Below are positions 33,033 through 47,597 of a stretch of DNA of 64,000 nt, one piece after another (within the stretch, counting starts at the first letter, position 1; each line of letters opens with the position of its first letter). Location: contig MSJH02000578.1 of the NCBI GenBank assembly GCA_001931875.2, positions 248,001 to 312,000 of the forward strand, in the 5' to 3' direction. A model generated the notes under the pieces. The model was given only the letters and a program-made list of their open reading frames with translations. It was not told the origin of the DNA and did no database searches. This stretch comes from Byssochlamys sp. IMV 00236 (Eukaryota; Ascomycota; Eurotiomycetes; Eurotiales; Thermoascaceae). A program made the translations under genes and the position numbers.

Positions 33033-34004
33033 TCAGTACACAAGGGTCCCAACATATTGTGTTTCCCGCATGCCTTTCCATGCTCGCCTCCCAGCAAGGG
33101 CAGGCCATTGGACAAGAAACCTGTCTACAAAGGGCAAAAGGATCTTTCCTGACAGACTCAGTGTCGTGACACGAGCCCAGGACTCCACAAATATGGTACG
33201 TAAGGGAGCGGGTGACAGTTCTTTACTCTCAGAACCCACACATTGCCCGCTTGGGCTCTGGAAAGAACGAGAACGCCGTGGGAAGGTGTAATTTAGAAGA
33301 CGAAGAAGCTTCGCTGCGAGTATGACGCATACGGCTGTAGCGGGGCCATTCGTTAGTATCAGGTCAGGATACGTAGATGCCGCCTTTCTTTTGAATGATC
33401 TTTGGTCCGGATGGGCTCCACGGAGAACCTGCAGACACGCCCAAAAGCATTGAAGAGTCGAAAAGGGTGCCGTAAGGAAAGATTGATGGACGCGGCGAGC
33501 ACGGGGGACTGTAATAATGATATACGAGTCCGACTGTAGAGAAGAGGCGTCGTCGTCGTCGTGTTTCTCCCCATCCGCATGATCATGGTGCCCGTTCCCT
33601 TTGAGCTCTTCCTCGAATTCCAAGGCTTTCCTTGCGCTGAAGCTGTCACCGGAGCTAACGACATACGTTCGATATGTATAAATCGCCGGGTCTAGAGGCA
33701 TACATCTTAACATAGAAAACATCTCTGTGGTATGGCCGCCACTGCCCAGCACGACCAGTAGGTGTGTCGGTGTGTGTCGACGTCGACATTTTGGGACAGG
33801 ACCTCGCTGAGATATCGCAAGCGCGCGCGCGAATACCTAAAGATCTGGGTATCAGAGTTGCGATTCAAATGGCCGTGTGGGATAGAGGCTGGTTTCACTC
33901 ACAAGGATGGAAATCGCCGCAAGGACAATGAGCAGGGCCAAAAGACCAGCCAGCAATGTCGCAGACCGCTGGGGCCAAGGCACAGTGGGATCCCACTGCA
34001 TCAT
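33033..34004 (-). CDS. alg14: UDP-GlcNAc transferase subunit Alg14
   Basis: A 301-residue protein in two exons (34004-33903, 33836-33033). Alg14 is the ER-membrane anchor that recruits catalytic Alg13; together they add the second GlcNAc to the dolichol-linked oligosaccharide. The N-terminus carries one membrane helix (LLAGLLALLIVLAAISIL), followed by the glycine-rich LVVLGSGGHTTEM, YRTYVVSSGDSFSARKA and then PDLILTNGPATAVCVILAA, FVESWARVTTLSLSGK and RFLVQWP, all family hallmarks. A Gly/His/Asp-rich insertion (residues ~133-152), partly encoded by a (CGT)n run at 33548-33563, separates two conserved blocks. Two adjacent ATGs open the frame; the first was used. The gene faces ima1 across 456 bp. 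Confidence 0.92.
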
Positions 34005-34460
34005 GGATGGAAAGCTCAATCAATCGACAGGAGAAATAAACCAGGGCCAACTCGAAACTCAGTCACTCAGCGCATCGAAGTACATTGCCCAAGTATCCTT
34101 TGTGTTAGTTCCGCTTGGCGACAATAAGAGCATTCATGGATGGGGGGTCAATGGGGATTTCAAGTGTTGGTGAGCGTGGAGTAATATACTCCTAGAGAAT
34201 GACCACCCAGCTGGCACCCTAAACCATCGTCTGTTCGTTACAAACACCAGAAAGTTGTCGTATATCCGATAATAATAGAGGACTGTTCAACTTCCTGATC
34301 GCATGAAGATCGCTCCACACGTGTCTTGGTCTGTGCGGCTCGGCGATTAATTCTCCTGTTGCCTTAACTCCTGCCTTGTTTTCTTACGCAACGCCTCGGA
34401 GACCAAGTCGCATAACAACGACAAGAGGGTCGCCTTCCTGCTGGTTCTGTATAGGACAAG
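34005..34460. promoter_or_regulatory. divergent promoter region alg14 / ima1
   Basis: 456 bases between the start codons of two head-to-head genes for ER and nuclear-envelope membrane proteins. No ORF with motif and no clear TATA box. Confidence 0.5.
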
Positions 34461-37227
34461 ATGGCGGCCATCTTTCAGAAGCGGCTGCGGTGCTTCTACT
34501 GTGGGCGGCGTTCTGCGCAAGCCGATAAAGGGCTCATCCGCAGATGGCACTGCAAACATTGCGAAGCAGTAAACTATCTAGACGAGGTTTGTGTTGTCGC
34601 GACACTGCTTATTCTGCGATTTCCTTCTGGTTGAAGATTCTTTCTCTGATTTTATCTTGACTCTAGAATGGCGAAATTACCGATCCTCCTGCAGCGGAGA
34701 CGAATCCTGAAGTATACGGTCCTGGAGCATCAAGTCCGCCATTTGAATCTGTAAACTTCGCCGACTCGAGTCTGTTCTGTTCGAAGTGTCTGAGAAACCA
34801 GCATCTTTTTACGAGCACTTTGGCGTCCTATTTTCCGGCCCCGGACGACCCGGCATACGCCGCGTACGAACGCGAATATCCTAAATTTCGCCAGAACCTC
34901 GAGGAGAGATACCCGCAAGTATGTCAAAACTGCGAACCACGCGTTAAGGAGCGCATCCGCCAGGCAGGGTACGAGGCAAAGTCAGACCACCTCAGGCGGA
35001 TGATGGAGCGCAGCAAGACAGGGAGGGTAGCGCGAAAAGCACGCAACAGGAACTGGAGGAGTCTGCTAGTCTTTGCGGGTGCCTTGGGGTACTGGGCTAG
35101 TGTCGCTGGTCAACTGGCCTGGAGTATCATGGGGTCTCTCAATGCAGAGAATGCGCCATCTGATTGCGGTGATGCGCTTACTCTCTCATCATTTGCAGCA
35201 TGCGTCACTCAGTCGGTCATAACGCGACGAGTTGACGATTACTGTTCAGCCGGTCTTGCTTCTTACGCTGGCATAGCTCTCCTCTTGGGAATTCTGTCGC
35301 TCTGGTGGAATCCCAAGCTGCGATTCAAGGTAGAAGGGAGGACTGGTAGATTTGTCGGGTTGGGAGAGTATTATAAGGTGCAACTCATCGTAATGGTCCT
35401 GAGATCTGCCTTTTGGGCTGTGCTGAAGGACCCTTCGACGAGTGGTTTACGTGCAGACCTCCCACCAGCTCTGCATGCATTCATGATAGTTTTTACGATC
35501 CTGGTAAGTATCACTACTATTCATTACTATCATCTTGCGCTGTGCCAATGATCTGACGAATCTAGTCTGTCATTGTATCTCGACGGGTTGTCCGATATGA
35601 CAGTCGACCGCTTGTCTTGTGGTCGGACACTCCTTCGGCGACCCCAAACCGCAAACCTGACACCTCTGGCCTGGCTTCAACAGGCGATGTTAAGTCTACT
35701 CCCTTCGGAGGGTCGAAAACCGAGCAGCCACTGCCGCGTTTCCCCTTCGAAAAGCTCGTATCTGCGCCCCCTGCCCCAAGGGGTGAACCGGCCATTCCTC
35801 CAACTCCTCCTCCGGAAGTTGAAGACATGGATTGGACACCGTCATTGCGGCAGGAGATCAAGCCCATTTTCAGTGTCTATGAAAAAGAGAAAAAATCCGT
35901 TCTCGACGGGCCTTTACCCTTCACGGGAACGTTGCCGCCCGCACCAAAACCTCCTTCATGGCAGCTTCGGAATCCAGCTCCTCAGAAGCCGGTTGAGCGA
36001 ATCGTTCAGCCAAATCCTTTCAATCGCACCCCAACCCAAAACGCCGAATGGGGACGCAGCAGGGATAGGAGTAGCTCTGATGTTGTCTTTGCGCCACCTA
36101 GATTCTTTCCTGCCAGTGATCGTGGTGTTACAGGACTCGAATCTTTGTTTGATAGAACATTCACCATCAAGTCTCCAGAGGAAGAAAGGGATGACGACTG
36201 GCAGCGAATGCAGAATATGACGATGGCTGCGCCGTCAAATGTTGAAGTCCCTATTCTTTTTGCTTATCTGAGACTTAGTCTCCTGGTTTCGTCTCTTTTC
36301 GCCTGGTTCCTTTCTGAAACTGAACATCTGTCACTTCCGGGAGACTATGTTGAGGTGGCATCCCTAGGGAGCGCAAGTCTTATTGCTGGATTCGCGCTCC
36401 TGGAGATACTGAAGCGACCAATGACACAATGGAACGGAATGGAGATCCTCGTATCGACGGCAGAGCTTGTTGCAGCTGTCCATTTAGGGGCCAATCTGCC
36501 GGGCATGTCGTTCGAAAGAGCATACTTCGACCGATACGGGAAATCGCTTTTGGTGTTTATGATCGCTCAGGAGGTGCTTGGTCTGCTTTCCGCTCGTCAA
36601 AGGATCGAGCCCAATCCCGGAACGCAGTCACAACCTGCATCTATCGCATCCCCCAGTCCTCAGCTCCAGAGCGCAAACTTCAGCGCGAGCTTCACTGGCG
36701 AAGCACCAAGTGCAATTGCACCGAGTGCCTCTCAGCCTTTCTCCAACCAGTCATTCTCTAACCAGTCATCCGCCCCTTCCCTCTCTTTTACTGCACCCAC
36801 ACTCAGTCCCAGCCTTTCATCGCAGCCTTCGTTTCGATCACAGCAGCCGTACCAACCATATAGCCTTGGCTACAATGGTGGCTCCAGCTTTTTATCGAAT
36901 GGTGTCAACGACCATGATAACGACTCCGATGTCACTGATCCTCTGGAGCCTGACTCGGACACGGAGACCATAGCAACCACCATTACGACTGCCAGCCACC
37001 ACACGGCAATCAGAAACATGCGCCTCTTTAGGGACGACGATTCTGAAAGTGTTCCTAGCCCCAGACGTGCTCTGGGTAAGGGTATCAGCGGTCTTAGTCT
37101 CGACGATAATCCCAACTCATCTCGTCGGACGACTAGGAGTCAGACGAAGCAAAGGGTCCAAGGGCAGACAAGTGGTTATCGCAGGTACCCTCAGCGTGGA
37201 AGCAAACAGAGCCTCTCCAAATCATGA
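34461..37227 (+). CDS. ima1: Ima1-like inner nuclear membrane protein
   Basis: An 874-residue protein in three exons (34461-34586, 34667-35503, 35566-37227; 2625 nt). Ima1 of fission yeast and human Samp1/NET5 sit in the inner nuclear membrane and link chromatin and LINC complexes. The N-terminal Ima1_N zinc-binding region is clear: CFYCGRRS, WHCKHCEAVNYLDENG, LFCSKCLRNQH, VCQNCEPRVKERI. Several hydrophobic helices follow (around LLVFAGALGYWASVAGQLAW, ALLLGILSLWW, LIVMVLRSAFWAV, AFMIVFTILSVIV). Later ones lie in exon 3 (LLVSSLFAWFL and the stretch from ASLIAGFALLEIL). The C-terminal ~260 residues are Ser/Gln/Pro-rich and disordered. Splice phases are all zero. Exon 3 overlaps a different-frame ORF that is a shadow. 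Confidence 0.87.
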
Positions 37228-37714
37228 CGTTATCTTTCTTCTCTTTCTCTTTGAAGTTTATCTTCGTTTGGGCAGACCTGGAGTTTCTGTGGGACAAATT
37301 TCTTTTTCTCGAAGGCGCAATGCAGTCCTTTGCATGGAATTAAATATCGACGACTCGAACCAGCGGCACTATGCTTACGAATTTATTGTTTTATTCTGTT
37401 TTACTTATCTTATGACGACACCCTTGCATGTACTGGATCCGGACTGGATGTGGAGCGAACCGTGTTATTTGAAGTATGTTGGAAGATTGTATTGTTTGGA
37501 AATCAGGATGCTGCGGGAAATGAGAAAGGAGTGCTAGTGATGTCACCGTGCCTTGCTAGATTTAACTTAAAGACTTGTATATAGCAGATTGGAATCGAAT
37601 GGATTTAAAACCTGGACATGGACTGGAACTAAAGCTCTAGAGCACCAAGGACAGAAACGTATCGTCAATCCTGAAACAAAATGCCTTTCTTTGACAATCT
37701 ATACCGAACAGAAA
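37228..37714. other. convergent intergenic region (ima1 3', transporter 3')
   Basis: 487 bases of T-rich 3' flank shared by two convergent genes. A tRNA B-box-like GGTTCGAGTC on the minus strand near 37353-37362 has no A box or acceptor stem and is not taken as a tRNA. Confidence 0.5.
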
Positions 37715-39650
<1,936 letters not shown>

Positions 39651-40697
39651 TGTAGTTCATTCAAAGGAAGTCTGTTAGACCTCCTGATCTGAGAATTCGG
39701 GGAAACGTCTCGTACGGTATGTTGTTATCCAAGGAAGAATAACGGAAAGAGCTTGTAAGTATATATTAGAGTACCATCAGGGCTAAAGGCTTGACTTCCG
39801 AGCAATAAAGAGCGGGGAGCAGAAAGCTTTAACAGACAAGGAAGATAGAATCATATACCTCCAGTACGTCCCCTCAGAAATTATGAGTCGGGAGGCGTCT
39901 CTTGCGCTCAACCAGTAAGCAGATACTAGCTAGATGCTACATTTTGTCATGTGTGCCAGCTGGAGGGATTACTCCGCGTATCCTAGTGAAATTCCGGGGT
40001 CTGCATGGCTCAACTCTGCCGGTAATACTTACCAAGTCGGGAGTCATGTCGACCTGGGTATCCGGTTAAAACCCCCAATGTCGTCCAGGATAATTGGGAC
40101 CACTATATTCAACCAAGGTCAGAGAACTGGAGGTTCCCTTGTGGGAAAAGATCACATTCAGACACCGAGTGAGCCCTGTTTTCATGCCATGACCGCCATA
40201 GATGCATACGTCCGTTTAGACTTCGCGCTTTCTGGCATCTGGGGAACATACAGCCTGAACCCCAACGGGATGAGCTTCAGCACGGGCCGTCAAACCTAGC
40301 TAAATATCGGAAATCTCGTTTCTGGAGAATCATTTAACTTTTGCGGGGGAAGAAGGTCTGCGTGTGGGGTTGCGGGGATTGGTGCGAAATCAACATACAT
40401 TCTTCCGTCAATTGCACATGCGCATTGGGAGTCTTGGAGCATCTGTACCACACGAAGCTTGGATAACAAGACGTCTTATCAGGTGGTACATGGCTTCCAG
40501 GTCATTCAAGAGAGGATACAGTTCAAATGGGAACATATATAAGAATATTTTGTTACTAGAATTGGAATGTACAGATACAAATAAAACGAAGCTACATTTT
40601 GATTGATATTGGAACCAAACAGAAGTATAAGAACTGAATAGTGCACGCTATTGTGTAACTTAGAAGCTATTTAGATAGTCTTCGAGAACCATCAGTC
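39651..40697. other. transporter promoter region / DUF2264 3' flank
   Basis: 1.05 kb between two minus-strand genes. It holds a cluster of CreA-type SYGGRG motifs (listed separately). A 121-codon plus-strand ORF at 39934-40299 shows no motif and is probably chance. Confidence 0.5.
40239..40377 (+). promoter_or_regulatory. cluster of CreA-like SYGGRG motifs
   Basis: CTGGGG at 40239-40244, GCGGGG at 40343-40348, GTGGGG at 40364-40369 and GCGGGG at 40372-40377, all on the plus strand. They lie 590-730 bp upstream of the transporter start. Pairs of SYGGRG within tens of bases are the usual form of functional CreA (carbon catabolite repressor) sites. Function here is inferred. Confidence 0.45.
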
Positions 40698-43743
<3,046 letters not shown>

Positions 43744-45094
43744 TCACACTCCCGTAGTAGGTCTGACTGGGACAGTCTTGGACAACGGGGGCAGCCGGTT
43801 CCTGGCAGCTTCCCTTGCATTCTGAGCCATCAAGGCGTCAATGATAACGAGTGAAGACATCGCCTCGACAATTGGGACAGCACGTGGGACAACGCAAGGA
43901 TCATGTCGTCCCTTGGCCTCCAACACGCCCTCCTCAAGATCGTAGGTGGCAGTGGTTTGAGCCTGGCCGATAGTCGCAGGAGGCTTGAAGGCAACACGGA
44001 AGTAGATCGATGCGCCGTTCGAGATACCACCTTGGATACCGCCAGAGTTGTTGGTCTTAGTCGTCAAGCGCGGCTTCTTTCCGGTACCTGCACCCGCCTC
44101 GTTCTCGGCAACCTCAGGTGCAACGATGAAGGGATCATTGTGAATAGATCCAGCAACCTCACAGCCCCCGAAACCAGATCCAATTTCAAATCCCTTGGTA
44201 GCTGGAATACTGAGCATGGCGTGGGCCAGCTTAGCCTCCAGCTTGTCGAAGCAAGGCTCGCCGAGACCGACTGGCACGTTTCTGATCACGCAAGTCACGG
44301 TTCCTCCAATGCTGTCCTGGTTGTCACGGAAAGTCTCAATCACCTTTTGCATTCGGTCAGATGCCTCCTTGTTGGGGCAGCGGACTGGTGCAAAGGAGTC
44401 GACAGTTTGGCGGTCGATCTTTTCGATGAGCTTCAAAAACTCCGGGTTTGTTGAAGACGAAGGATGTTCGGGGGTAGGAGGGAAGAGGTATTCATTGCCC
44501 ACGGAAGAGACGAATGCCACGATCTCGACGTTGTGAGCGAGCTTCAGGTACTTCTCCGCAATGGCACCAGCAGCGACACGACCTTTTGTCAAAGTCAGCA
44601 ACATGTCCCCGTCAATCAGACCCGCAGTTCATTAGCCAACGTACCGATGGTCTCACGCGCACTACTCCGTCCTCCACCGCTGCTGGCCTTGACACCGTAC
44701 TTCTCCAGGTAAGTGAAATCCGCATGGCTGGGTCGCGGGTAGAGGTCCATGGTGCTGTTTCCGTAGTCCTTCGGCCTCTGATCCTCGTTACGGACGATCA
44801 TACCGATAGGTGTTCCGAGAGTGACGCCAAACTCTGTCCCGGACTGGATCTCAACTCTGTCCTTCTCATTTCTGGGAGTCGTGAGAGCACTCTGGCCCGG
44901 TCTGCGGCGGGTCATCTGAGGCTGGATATCATCCTCGGTGAGTTCCATTCCTGGGGGACAGCCATCGACAATACAGCCGACAGAGCGGCAATGCGATTCA
45001 CCATAGCTGAAAAATATGTCAGTAGAGAAAGATAATTCCTATGGTATTTCATGACGCACGTGGTGACTCTGAAATATTCGCCCCAAGTCGACAT
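43744..45094 (-). CDS. ARO2: chorismate synthase
   Basis: A 411-residue enzyme in three exons (45094-45060, 45006-44645, 44582-43744; 1236 nt). It converts 5-enolpyruvylshikimate-3-phosphate to chorismate, the last shared step to the aromatic amino acids, using reduced FMN. Signature 1 [18 protein letters not shown] is restored across intron 1 (His of GESH is catalytic). Also present are [48 protein letters not shown] (signature 2, across intron 2) and [17 protein letters not shown] (signature 3 region, second catalytic His). Fungal chorismate synthases are bifunctional, with an NADPH:FMN reductase activity (family knowledge). The first exon is only 35 nt. It faces aim22 across 308 bp. Confidence 0.96.
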
Positions 45095-45402
45095 GGCGTC
45101 GGTTGTTCTGGGACCAGTTCGACTCTAATGACAATTGATAAGAGGCCGGCCAAAGTTTAGAGGCGAATTGAAGCTCTCTCAACTGCGTATGTACAAAGAA
45201 AGCCGGTCAGCTCTGATATATCCAGACAGGAAACAATCGAGTCATATTGCGGAGGGACAAAAAAGTCCGCGGGGCAAGGATTCTATTTCGGGGTTAGCGT
45301 GGAATTGGCCCGCCGACCTTCGGAGATCCGTCGTCTTACCTAAACCGGATATAATCAAGTTAGCTAGTTAACTTCAGATACTCATAGGCTCGTCCTCTCT
45401 CA
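45095..45402. promoter_or_regulatory. divergent promoter region chorismate synthase / aim22
   Basis: 308 bases between start codons of two head-to-head genes for metabolism in cytosol and mitochondria. No perfect Gcn4/CpcA site (TGACTCA) was seen. Confidence 0.5.
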
Positions 45403-46976
45403 ATGCTTCCATCGCGGCGACTACCATGCCTGCCATGGATTCTTCCAGCGCATGGCCCCCATAGGACCATCAGGCCTGGCGTCTTCCTCCGGAGGAATTC
45501 GTCTTTTGCTTCCTCGCAGTTTCCGGAGCTAGCAAGTCGCGAATCGTCCCGGCATCAGATATATCAGTCGCTGTCGACAGATCCCTTCGTGAACCTTTCC
45601 ATCGAGCATTTCCTCCTGCAGAACACGCCACAAGATTCCAAGATCCTATTCCTCTATATCAACAGACCGTGCGTTGTCATTGGCCGCAACCAGAACCCAT
45701 GGCTAGAGACGAACCTTGGGGTTCTGCAGCAGGATCGCATCGGCAACGGCGACGCAGAGACGGATCAAACAGACGATGTGCTCTACGTCCGGAGAAGGTC
45801 AGGTGGTGGTGCCGTTTTCCACGATGAAGGGAACCTGAACTACGGCGTAATCTCCCCGCGAGACGCTTTCACCCGGGATAAGCATGCGGAGATGGTGGTG
45901 CGAGCACTACATCGGATCGGGGCGACAAATACCAGCGTGAACGAGCGACATGATATCGTTCTCAGACAAAATGTTTCCGAAGCTATCAGACAGAGCTCAA
46001 CCGCCACCGCGGAGGATCCACCAAAGGAGGCTTCTGCGCAGGCGCTCAAGATCTCCGGATCCGCATTCAAATTGACTAGATTCCGCGCTCTCCATCATGG
46101 TACATGTTTGTTGGACTCGCCCAATATTCGTAATTTAGGATTCTTCCTCCGGTCTCCAGCCAGACCATATATCAAAGCGAAAGGCGTGGAGAGCGTCAGG
46201 TCTCCCGTTGGGAACGTCGCTGCCTCGCTGGCCGATTCTTTAACTCCGTTCTCTATTCAAGGAGTAATGTCGAGCGTCATACAAGAATTCGGCCGACTAT
46301 ACGGTGTCAACCCAGATGCAATCCTAAGAGCGAACCGTGCTTGCCATACGAACGAACCGGAACTATACGCAGGAGATGACTGGGTGGCAGGAACAGTGGG
46401 GGATCCCCAGGCGTTGGACGTACCCGATATCCAGAAAGGCATTACTGAGCTGAGGGTGAGCACACATCTACCCTCATGAGAAGTGACAAAACAACCAAAA
46501 AGACTAACTCTGTTTTGCCCACCAACATAGTCCCTCGACTGGAAATACCTCCAGACACCCCAATTCACCTTTTCCACCCATCCGATTGACGAGGACCCAC
46601 GTCCCAGACCATCTTTACCACCTACCCTTCCCCCATCGGTAAGATTTAACAACTGCCTTTCCTGCTGGAATTTTTGATTTCCGACACCCTCTCCCTAACA
46701 TATCCTCATCAGACACGAATCTTCCTCCGTCTCAAACACGGCTGCGTTCTCGAAAGTCACATCTCCCTATCATCCGACTTGGTCATAGCAGAGACGCAGG
46801 CCCATCGTGTCCACGAGGCGCTGAACGGACGGAAATTGCACGAACTCTCAATGCATGATTGGCAAGTAGCCTTGGAGTCTCTGCGCGAGTCTAATGAAGA
46901 CGATGTAGATATTGCAGATCAGGTGCGCCACCTAGGAGAGTTTATTGGGACGAAATTTGGTGCGAGGTCCTCGTAG
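45403..46976 (+). CDS. aim22: lipoate-protein ligase A (Aim22-like)
   Basis: A 474-residue enzyme in three exons (45403-46455, 46531-46638, 46713-46976; 1425 nt). It attaches or transfers lipoyl groups to 2-oxoacid dehydrogenase and glycine-cleavage proteins in mitochondria. The first ~45 residues are Arg-rich and lack acids, a likely presequence. Core motifs are [47 protein letters not shown] (the lipoate/AMP-binding signature), [22 protein letters not shown] (catalytic Lys region) and [13 protein letters not shown]. The small C-terminal domain lies in exons 2-3 ([17 protein letters not shown]). A non-conserved insertion of about 20 residues ([14 protein letters not shown]) precedes the Lys motif. 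The gene is convergent with the kelch membrane protein. Confidence 0.92.
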
Positions 46977-47597
46977 AGATAGATGCTCGTCGTGTGTATT
47001 GGAATTTCGATGAGTAATGGGGCTATTATAGAGGGCTTATTTACTGATAGACATGTAGAATACTGTACAATACTAAATAATGGCCTATTTCCCAGTGTGT
47101 ACATATTCCATTTGCAATTCTGTTACCTTGTACGAAACGAGATCTTGAGTATGAAATGACATACGGAAAATTCTTTATGCAATCAAAAATACTTAATAGT
47201 CAGAAAAATAGCAAACATTCGCCAAATCCATCAAGTTGTGATAAGTGTGCGCCATTCAAAGAAATTCATCGGTCATTTTAGCCCATCAAAACATAAACAG
47301 GTGCAGAGTCCGCCTCTCAAGAGCAATCGTTGTGCTCAAAAATTGGAACCAAACGTAATCATAACCGTAGGTTCCAAGTAAGTATGGACATGTCAAATGG
47401 AACCGGCAGGTGCGACGACATCCTAAGTATGGATCGAAGCCCAGGGGCTCCAGGAGGGACTCTGCAGCTTCGCCAACACGCCGAACAAATCCAAACTGCG
47501 CGAAAAAGGATATCAAAAATATGAACAATAAGACGGAAACATGAATTTAGACAAGAAGGGTAATTCATCTGGAACATCGCAGTCAAGCTGAACTGAC
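46977..47597. other. convergent intergenic region (aim22 3', kelch gene 3')
   Basis: 621 bases of AT-rich 3' flank between convergent genes. No motif or repeat of note. Confidence 0.5.

Noticed and set aside
35573..36220. Plus-strand ORF of 215 codons overlapping ima1 exon 3 in another frame
   Set aside because: The ima1 frame continues the spliced, membrane-protein sequence with matching phases; the overlap is a shadow.
37353..37362. GGTTCGAGTC on the minus strand, like a tRNA B box
   Set aside because: No A box at the right distance, no acceptor stem complementarity and no anticodon arm.
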